Part shown: positions 34,481 to 40,884 of the stretch, in pieces
Layout: every line of letters begins with the position of its first letter
Numbering within the stretch: position 1 is the first letter of the stretch
Assembly: GCA_034678415.1 (NCBI GenBank)
Contig: JAXDBV010000224.1
Location: forward strand, 1-42,520
Reading direction: 5' to 3'
Source: JAXDBV01 sp034678415
GTDB lineage: Bacteria; Bacteroidota; Bacteroidia; Bacteroidales; VadinHA17
DNA: 42,520 bases
The notes under the pieces: model-generated
What the model saw: the letters and a program-made list of their open reading frames with translations, nothing else
What the model was told of the DNA's origin: nothing
The model's database searches: none
Made by a program: the position numbers and the translations under genes

Positions 34481-34512
34481 AGGGCATGTTGATTACGACA
34501 TGCCCTTTTTTT
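34481..34512 (+). terminator. Intrinsic terminator (attenuator) before trpB2
   Basis: AGGGCATGT (34481-34489) pairs perfectly with ACATGCCCT (34498-34506) in a 9-bp stem with an 8-nt loop. It runs into seven consecutive T (34506-34512). It ends 18 nt before the trpB2 start codon, so it would stop transcription before the gene unless prevented. Confidence 0.85.
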
Positions 34513-34530
34513 ATTTATTAACCTTTAAAA

Positions 34531-35940
34531 ATGAGTATTATGAACAGACTGACAAAAATCCTTCTGGATGAAAGGGAGATGCCGAAACAGTGGTACAACC
34601 TGGCGGTGGATCTTCCGGGGCCGGCGAACCCGCCACTGGGCCCTGACGGCAAGCCGATAGGTCCTGAGATGCTGGCTCCCGTTTTTCCCATGAACCTGAT
34701 CGAGCAGGAAATGAGCACGGAGCGATGGATCGCCATTCCCGACAAGGTTCTTGAGATGCTCAGCCTGTGGAGGCCAACACCGCTGGTGCGGGCATATGCT
34801 CTTGAGAAAGCGCTGGGCACACCGGCCCGTATCTACTATAAGAACGAGAGCCTTTCTCCGGCCGGCAGCCATAAACCAAACACTGCTGTTGCCCAGGCAT
34901 ACTACAACAAGGAATTTGGCATCAGGAGGCTGTACACCGAGACAGGTGCAGGGCAGTGGGGCAGCGCCCTCGCATTCGCCTGTTCCCTGCTGGGACTTGA
35001 GTGCAAGGTGTTCATGGTGCGTGTCAGCTTCGATCAGAAACCCTACCGGAAACTGATGATGGAAGCATGGGGCGCCTCCTGTGTGGCCAGTCCCAGCACA
35101 GAAACACAGGCAGGAAGGGATGTCCTGGCTCGTTTCCCCGGCACGTCGGGCAGCCTGGGCATCGCCATCAGCGAAGCTATTGAGGCGGCCGTGAACGATC
35201 CGGAAGGAAAGTCGCGCTATTCCCTCGGCAGTGTGCTGAACCATGTGATGCTTCACCAGACAATCATCGGGCTGGAAACGAAGAAGCAGCTGGCGAAAAT
35301 CAATGAGAAGCAACCCGACGTGATCATCGGTTGTGCAGGGGGTGGAAGCAATTTTTCCGGGCTGGCATTCCCGTTCGTTCTTGATAAGATCAACGGGGCA
35401 ACCATCGACATCATTCCCGTAGAGCCGGCCAGTTGCCCCACGATGACCCGTGCGCCCTTTGTGTATGATCATGGCGATGTGGCCAAGATGACGCCACTGC
35501 TGCCCATGCACTCACTGGGCCATGCGTTCATCCCACCTCCTATCCATGCGGGCGGACTGAGGTATCATGGTATTGCTCCGCTGATCAGCCAGTGCATTAA
35601 TGCCGGGCTTATCACACCCCTGGCTTTGCAACAGCTGGAGTGCTACAGGGCAGCAGTGCTTTTTGCACGGACAGAAGGCATCATCCCTGCACCGGAGACC
35701 AGCCATGCCATCGCCGCCACCATCAGGGAAGCGGAAAAAGCCAGGCAGGAAGGCAAGCAAAAGGTGATCGTATTTAACTTGAGCGGTCACGGTTTGATGG
35801 ACCTGAACGGGTATGACAAATTTTTCCGCAGCGAGCTCAAAGACCATGAACTCAGCAATGAGGAGATCGTGCAGTCTACCGCCACACTGAAGGATCACCC
35901 TGTTCCGGCAAAGCAGAAACCCAGGAAGGTTGAGGCATGA
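34531..35940 (+). CDS. trpB2: TrpB2-type tryptophan synthase beta chain-like protein
   Basis: The 469-residue PLP enzyme condenses indole with serine to give tryptophan. The length, the PLP lysine in SHKPNTA (Lys115), the YTETGAGQWG segment and the phosphate loop GCAGGGSNFSG assign it to the TrpB2 branch, which is longer than classical TrpB and often unlinked to trpA. No trpA or other trp gene is adjacent here. TrpB2 proteins have been proposed to salvage free indole. Its leader region carries a complete tryptophan attenuator, so expression should rise when charged tRNA-Trp is scarce, supporting a true tryptophan-producing role. ATG 34531 is preferred; ATG 34540 is also in frame. Confidence 0.93.
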   Translation: MSIMNRLTKILLDEREMPKQWYNLAVDLPGPANPPLGPDGKPIGPEMLAPVFPMNLIEQEMSTERWIAIPDKVLEMLSLWRPTPLVRAYALEKALGTPARIYYKNESLSPAGSHKPNTAVAQAYYNKEFGIRRLYTETGAGQWGSALAFACSLLGLECKVFMVRVSFDQKPYRKLMMEAWGASCVASPSTETQAGRDVLARFPGTSGSLGIAISEAIEAAVNDPEGKSRYSLGSVLNHVMLHQTIIGLETKKQLAKINEKQPDVIIGCAGGGSNFSGLAFPFVLDKINGATIDIIPVEPASCPTMTRAPFVYDHGDVAKMTPLLPMHSLGHAFIPPPIHAGGLRYHGIAPLISQCINAGLITPLALQQLECYRAAVLFARTEGIIPAPETSHAIAATIREAEKARQEGKQKVIVFNLSGHGLMDLNGYDKFFRSELKDHELSNEEIVQSTATLKDHPVPAKQKPRKVEA

Positions 35941-36036
35941 AACACCCCCGCGGGGTTGTACAACCGTCATTGCAGTAAGTGGTGAGGAGTCGGCACAGAC
36001 AGCTCGCACCCTTCCTGTGATGACGGATGGCCGGAA

Positions 36037-36747
36037 TTATTCCGCGGCAAAGTATTGTTCAATCTCCCGCAACGTGTGTTCTCCTGTCAGCAGGTCACGG
36101 GTTACTAATCCGTGATCAAGGATCACAATGCGACCGCACACCTCGGTGATATGCCTGAGGTCATGGCTTGAAATAAGGTATGTAACCCTTTTTTCCTGCC
36201 GGTACTCAAGCAAGAGTTTCTTCAGCCTGCTGACGGTTGTGGGATCGAGATTGGCAAACGGTTCGTCAAGCACCACCACCTCGGGACAAGCCAGGAGGGC
36301 AGCCGCTATCCCAATCTTTTTCTGGTTGCCCCTTGAGAAGTCTCGGATGAGCTTCCTCTTCCCGAGGACCTCATTGTTGAACAGCCCTTCAAACCGTTTC
36401 AGTTGATCCTTCAGTACGGGGACGGTAAGAAGGTACACCCGTGCAATGAAATCAAAATATTCTTCGGGTGTGAGAAAGCCGATGAGGAAATTTTCGTCAA
36501 GGAAGGAGCCCGTATAGTGTTTCCAGTCTTCCGATCCAGCCACATCTTTATTCTTTGACAGTACCCGTCCCTCCGTGGCGCTGATCAGGTTCAGCACCAG
36601 CCTGAAAAAGGTTGTCTTTCCCGCACCGTTATTGCCTACCAACCCGAAGGATTCGCCTTCAGGAATATGGAGGTGCGGAAGGTTAAGGGCGGTAAGTGTA
36701 CCATATTTCTTTACCAGGTTTTCAGCGGTTATCATGGCGACATTCAT
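36037..36747 (-). CDS. ABC transporter ATP-binding protein
   Basis: The 236-residue ATPase has Walker A GNNGAGKTT, an FSRGNQKK signature in place of the usual LSGGQ, Walker B VVVLDEP and the H-loop SSHD. The altered signature motif is common in DUF5687-linked and other CcmA-like ATPases. Its ATG at 36747 overlaps the stop codon of the DUF5687 permease by one base, so they form one transporter and are translationally coupled. The substrate is unknown. Confidence 0.93.
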   Translation of the reverse strand: MNVAMITAENLVKKYGTLTALNLPHLHIPEGESFGLVGNNGAGKTTFFRLVLNLISATEGRVLSKNKDVAGSEDWKHYTGSFLDENFLIGFLTPEEYFDFIARVYLLTVPVLKDQLKRFEGLFNNEVLGKRKLIRDFSRGNQKKIGIAAALLACPEVVVLDEPFANLDPTTVSRLKKLLLEYRQEKRVTYLISSHDLRHITEVCGRIVILDHGLVTRDLLTGEHTLREIEQYFAAE

Positions 36748-38231
36748 TAAACGTTCTTTCTGAATCCTGCTGCCATCAGGTATTTATATTTAGAAAACCG
36801 GGACACCAGGTGACCGAGCAATCGGTTATTAAGGACGATACCGGCCAGGCCGGCCACTCCCAGTGACAGGACAGCAAGTGTAATGCTTTTTGTCAGCCAG
36901 AACACGGGGTAGTAAAGGATCATGGGAAGCGCAATCAGAATGAAGACGAGGATGACCTGTTTTCCTCCCCTGCCCTGCCAGCTGAAGCTGCTGGCCTGCA
37001 CGTCAATGCGCACACGGTTCGAGGTGGCGGTCCATAACAGATATGTCGCACCAATGCCAATATTGAAAAGCAGGAGCATGCTGTTCACGAACAGGAAGAA
37101 GCGATCGTACAGGGAAAATGGAGCAAGACACAGGTATAATATGACACAGGAACCGGCCAGTATGATAAACTTGGTGCGGAGGTATTGCTTCATCTGTATG
37201 GGAAGGATCAATACCAGATCAAAGTATTCGCTTTCCCAGGCAAGGAGGAACTGACCGTAATTGACCATAAAATATCCTGTCAGCAGGATACCGAAGTAAA
37301 TCAGGAAGAAGATCATCCGGGCATATTCTACATCCGAATACACGAAAAAGCCAAACAGCAGGAATGGAAAGCCAAGCAGGGCTGAGTGCCTGAGTCGTTT
37401 ATTCCTGAAAATAAGTTTCAGTTCAAGGCCAATATAATCGCCCAGGACGCCAAATCGTGTGAGCAGGCCTGTTTCACGCACCCTGACATCCCTGCCTCCC
37501 TGTTTGCGTTCCAGCTGCTCAAGGTAGAGCCTGCCCATCATGGTACGATAATTCAGCATATACACCATCGCGAACCAGAGCAAGGGCAGTATCAGAAGAT
37601 ATGGCCGGTACAATATGCTGTCAAAGAGAAAGGATGAAGCGGATGTGACCGGTAACCACCCCAGGTAGTTAACTGCTGGCAGCACGATGAATATGACCAG
37701 CAGCGGAATAATGATCTGTTTCTTTCGCAGGAGCATCCGGTTAAAGTAAACGGCAAGGTATCCGTTGGCAAGCAGGAGGAAGAAGATGCCCGACAGCCAG
37801 GCGATGGCTGACAGTATTGACCGGGTTTCCAACACTGCCATCAGGGTGAAAGGCACAATGATCAACAGGGGGAGATAGTTGAAAATGCTACCCATGGTTT
37901 TAAAGAGCAGGAAATGAACCAGTGTTGAGCGCCTTACCGGGAGGTGAAGGTACGACCGGAGGGACAGCCCCGGCACGGCCTGCATCATCAGACGCAGGAG
38001 CAGGTCCATCCACAGGTAATAGAGGATGAAACCGTTGAATATGCTGACGGGCTCTTTCCCCGGAGCCATGCTCCCCAGGAGTTCCTTCATGTATAATCCC
38101 ATGGCCAGGAGATTCACAGCGACGACCAACACCATCACGCCGACAGCGATGCGGACGCCCATCTCTTTTTTCAGGTTTGGCGACCGCGCCAGCGATTTAT
38201 ACTGATGAACGAACAGCCGGGCCTGGATCAT
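36747..38231 (-). CDS. DUF5687 family ABC transporter permease
   Basis: The 494-residue membrane protein matches DUF5687, a Bacteroidota family of ABC-2-like permeases with about twelve predicted membrane segments. An N-terminal QARLFVHQYKSLARSP segment precedes the first helix. The gene overlaps the ATPase gene by one base and starts 5 nt after the winged-helix regulator gene. What it moves is unknown. Confidence 0.85.
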   Translation of the reverse strand: MIQARLFVHQYKSLARSPNLKKEMGVRIAVGVMVLVVAVNLLAMGLYMKELLGSMAPGKEPVSIFNGFILYYLWMDLLLRLMMQAVPGLSLRSYLHLPVRRSTLVHFLLFKTMGSIFNYLPLLIIVPFTLMAVLETRSILSAIAWLSGIFFLLLANGYLAVYFNRMLLRKKQIIIPLLVIFIVLPAVNYLGWLPVTSASSFLFDSILYRPYLLILPLLWFAMVYMLNYRTMMGRLYLEQLERKQGGRDVRVRETGLLTRFGVLGDYIGLELKLIFRNKRLRHSALLGFPFLLFGFFVYSDVEYARMIFFLIYFGILLTGYFMVNYGQFLLAWESEYFDLVLILPIQMKQYLRTKFIILAGSCVILYLCLAPFSLYDRFFLFVNSMLLLFNIGIGATYLLWTATSNRVRIDVQASSFSWQGRGGKQVILVFILIALPMILYYPVFWLTKSITLAVLSLGVAGLAGIVLNNRLLGHLVSRFSKYKYLMAAGFRKNV

Positions 38232-38236
38232 GGGTG

Positions 38237-38842
38237 TTATCTTTTCTTTATCTCAATAATCTCATATGTGTACAGCAGGTTCAGCAGATCAATGATCTCT
38301 TCCATCCGGTTTTTATCTACTCCTGCTTTTTTCATAATGACCGGCACAGGCTGAGCCTCCATGTTGGGAAAAGGCAGGTTGAAAAGAAATTTTCCCTGTG
38401 ACCGTGTGAGGTTGATCCTGCGTTCCTTCCTGTTTCTTCCTTCACCGGTGAACAAGCTCACACTGCTGATAAAATCCTGTCTTCCCCCGCCGGAAGAAAA
38501 GATCGCCGTATTGTTCGCTTTTTCCTTAATTGACCGCTTTTGCCATTGGTCATTCACACTGTTCTCCTTCAGGATTCCCAGGTCGAATGAGATATCTATC
38601 TTCTTCTTCTTAAGCTTGTACCTGTAATACGGGCGTTTTCCTTCCATCACCTCCACCCTTTCGGTCAACCCGTGCTGATGCAGTCCCTCGAGAAAATCCT
38701 GTGCCGTCTGTATATGTACATCAAGCCTTGAAGCCGCTTCGGACGACGAAATATCATAGTAAGAAACCAGGATCCTGAAGAATTCTTCCGCAAAGGGCCT
38801 GGAGAGGAGGTTCGCCAATTCCGATAACTGTTGATAATTCAT
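38237..38842 (-). CDS. Winged-helix transcriptional regulator-like protein
   Basis: The 201-residue protein begins with an ArsR/MarR-like winged helix-turn-helix (about 1-75: SSSEAASRLDVHIQTAQDFLEGL as recognition region, then a basic wing). The middle is Lys-rich. The C-terminal 60 residues look like a second small helical or winged domain (FNLPFPNMEAQPVPVIMKK then a helix). No sensor motif or cysteine cluster is visible. It lies between a membrane protein gene and the DUF5687-ATPase pair in the same operon, so it probably regulates that transporter. The DNA-binding call rests on pattern only. Confidence 0.65.
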   Translation of the reverse strand: MNYQQLSELANLLSRPFAEEFFRILVSYYDISSSEAASRLDVHIQTAQDFLEGLHQHGLTERVEVMEGKRPYYRYKLKKKKIDISFDLGILKENSVNDQWQKRSIKEKANNTAIFSSGGGRQDFISSVSLFTGEGRNRKERRINLTRSQGKFLFNLPFPNMEAQPVPVIMKKAGVDKNRMEEIIDLLNLLYTYEIIEIKKR

Positions 38843-38868
38843 ACACCTGACTGTTCAATTTTGTACAA

Positions 38869-39789
38869 TCAACTCTGCCTTGCAATGTACCATAGTACAA
38901 TGGAAACAATAAAACCGGCCGTCACCAGGACTGCAACAATCATTACAATAATCTTGAATATCCCGGGTTCCATTGCATCCATGCTAACAAGAATCTCTTT
39001 TTCTCTACCCTGCCTGAACTTTTCAAGGAAATCCCTGAACAGTAATGCAATGGAATCACACAACTGTTCAAAGGCCAGCGTATCCTTAAACTGGGCATAA
39101 TCATCCCTGTTGATCGTGACCAGTATCTCGCCGTTATCGTTGAAGCAAATATTGCTGTATTTTTCATGATCTTTCCTGTTAAATCCCAGGTTGGCGGAAA
39201 AACTCAGTAATATCCTGTCGTCTTCGGGGTGCATCACGGCGATCATATGCTTCTCGAGGAAACGGCCCAATGCAACTATTTCATCCCGTGTGTAGGCTCC
39301 TTTCCCGGCGGGATACGGACGGGTGCTGTAACCGTTTCGTGTATCCTCAACAGGCTGAGCGGCAAGCTCAAAGAGTTTCCTGAACCGGGTTTTAATCCGC
39401 GATTTCTGAACAAGCATGTAAGGAATTAACAGGAGGAACATGAACACCATCACGGCGAGATGAATGTCATACGTTGTATCACTAAGGAAGGTATTGATAT
39501 GCGAGGCCAGTTCATAGTGCCAGACTGCCGTTCCCAGAAGAATATAACCCGTCAGCAGCCAAATCCTTGCAAAGGGATGTGGCATATACACAGCCCGATA
39601 GAAAAGGGAACCAAAGATCAGTATGATCAGGCCATACAACCAGGGTATATAGTGAGTACCGAAAATCTCATCCTCTGCCACCTGTAGAGCAATGAGGGCC
39701 AGCAAAATGATTACAAAAGTAACCGCCAGTTTCCTTACTCTCTCTGTCTTAAGCTTAAATTTTTTTCTCATACCGTCGGGTTGATACAT
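38869..39789 (-). CDS. Hypothetical membrane protein with cytoplasmic central domain
   Basis: The 306-residue protein has four N-terminal membrane segments (about 22-40, 48-66, 75-95 and 108-128), then a soluble domain of about 140 residues and one C-terminal segment (about 280-302). I do not recognise the family. The soluble part (ILLSFSANLGFNRKDHEKYSN onward) has no catalytic signature that I can identify. It is the first gene of a four-gene minus-strand operon with a 26-nt gap to the regulator gene. ATG 39789 is used, with an alternative at 39771 (MRKKFK). Confidence 0.7.
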   Translation of the reverse strand: MYQPDGMRKKFKLKTERVRKLAVTFVIILLALIALQVAEDEIFGTHYIPWLYGLIILIFGSLFYRAVYMPHPFARIWLLTGYILLGTAVWHYELASHINTFLSDTTYDIHLAVMVFMFLLLIPYMLVQKSRIKTRFRKLFELAAQPVEDTRNGYSTRPYPAGKGAYTRDEIVALGRFLEKHMIAVMHPEDDRILLSFSANLGFNRKDHEKYSNICFNDNGEILVTINRDDYAQFKDTLAFEQLCDSIALLFRDFLEKFRQGREKEILVSMDAMEPGIFKIIVMIVAVLVTAGFIVSIVLWYIARQS

Positions 39790-39834
39790 TTAATATATAC
39801 TTCATGATATTTATTACTATATTTAATATATACT
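39788..39834. repeat. 14-bp direct repeat in AT-rich upstream region
   Basis: ATTTAATATATACT occurs at 39788-39801 and again at 39821-39834, a period of 33 bp, just at the start codon of the minus-strand operon. The surroundings are extremely AT-rich, so chance is possible. Confidence 0.4.
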
Positions 39835-40110
39835 ATACTAATATAATACTATTATTTAATATAAAACAAGTTATTTGCCAAAAAAATTTACTTTTTCAGA
39901 TTTTGGTGCAACTTTTTGCCTGGTCAAACGTCTGTTACATAGAAAACAAACGCCTTAAAATTTGTCTGTATTCGCACAGTAGGTGTATCAATTCCGTGCA
40001 ATACGGGCAGTTCTGGTGTACGGGCAGAATGATAATAAGTTGCATTTCAATTGCTTATATACTGTGGCATTATTTATGATGCTCATGTAACAGCGTAAAA
40101 TTCCTGGACA
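39790..40110. other. AT-rich divergent intergenic region
   Basis: About 320 nt lies between the minus-strand transporter operon and the GRAM-like gene. The first 100 nt is nearly pure A/T. A plus-strand open frame (39804-40079) has a composition unlike a real protein, so I do not call it a gene. No complete TTTG / TAnnTTTG promoter pair is evident in either direction. Confidence 0.5.
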
Positions 40111-40425
40111 ATGACAATGAAAGTTGATTTAAAAGCCAACGAAATTGTATTGAGAGCCACCGACAGCAGATATTGTTACGATTCCAGTCCCATTCGCGGG
40201 AAACTTATACTGACAAATCAGCGGTTGTATTTCAAGGTTGTTGATGAGACGAACCTTCGATTCGACATGGAATTTTTACCCCAGCAGATACAGGAGGTCC
40301 TGCCCTTCAGCACGAGCCTGTTTGCACCAAAGGGATTAACCCTCATCACCAAGGAAGGGACGCAGTATAAGTTTACCATGAAGAACAGGGATAAATGGAG
40401 CATGTTGATCAACAAGATGTATTAA
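40111..40425 (+). CDS. Small GRAM-domain-like protein
   Basis: The 104-residue protein resembles a single GRAM/PH-like domain. It has the LTNQRLYF motif and a closing YKFTMKNRDKW(S) segment common in such small bacterial proteins. It has no signal peptide or membrane segment, so it is cytoplasmic. The function is unknown; GRAM domains often bind lipids or proteins. It stands alone between two divergent or convergent neighbours. ATG 40111 is used, with a second in-frame ATG at 40117. Confidence 0.72.
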   Translation: MTMKVDLKANEIVLRATDSRYCYDSSPIRGKLILTNQRLYFKVVDETNLRFDMEFLPQQIQEVLPFSTSLFAPKGLTLITKEGTQYKFTMKNRDKWSMLINKMY

Positions 40426-40566
40426 CTGGCTCATTCGGAATTGATTTGGCAGCGGTTCATGCGTTCTGCTCTTCACAACACGGCATGCACAGCCATCATA
40501 TCTTCTTTTGAATAAAACCGGGTATTTACATCCCGCTTTTCATGTACTCAAACCGGGTACTGTGAT

Positions 40567-40884
40567 TTACTTATAACCGCTTTCTATTCCTATATCATCC
40601 GTCACTATCACGCCTTTGGAGGAGCGGTCAAACACCAGCATGATACTGCGAAGGGTGTCGGGATCAAAAAGAGGATTCTGTTCCATAAAGAGGGACAGGG
40701 GGAATGAATATTTCCTGAACACGATCTCTGTTTTGGGCACATCGCTCATGAAATCCATCTTCATCACCCGGGGGTTGATCTGTCGTTGTAACGGGGCAAG
40801 GCGACTGAGTGCCAGCCGGGCTTCCATGCCGTTGTTGTCGGTCAGGACAATGGTAAAATCGTACGGTTCTTCCTCTTTTTTCAC
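40567..40884 (-). pseudogene. Displaced C-terminal part of the hydrolase gene (other frame)
   Basis: This frame encodes about 105 residues (EEEPYDFTIVLTDNNG onward). The sequence is a natural C-terminal continuation of the neighbouring alpha/beta hydrolase and has no ribosome-binding site of its own. It is out of frame by one base because of a 19-bp duplication (40872-40909). If one copy is removed, the hydrolase frame reads KDKVKKEEEPYDF directly into it. It is therefore better regarded as the separated tail of that gene than as an independent gene. Confidence 0.75.

Noticed and set aside
35941..36036. GC-rich inverted repeat (ACCCC/GGGGT near 35944-35956) as a terminator between trpB2 and the ABC genes
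   Set aside because: The stem is only about 5 bp with a 3-nt loop and no T-run follows on either strand, so a terminator call is not supported.
39804..40079. A 91-codon plus-strand open frame in the AT-rich spacer
   Set aside because: Its Ile/Tyr/Cys-rich composition reflects AT-rich DNA, and no ribosome-binding site or family motif is present.
40515..40559. Ten-bp direct repeat AAACCGGGTA (40515-40524, 40550-40559) after the hydrolase gene
   Set aside because: It occurs only twice and is short; there is no third copy or structure to suggest a repeat array.
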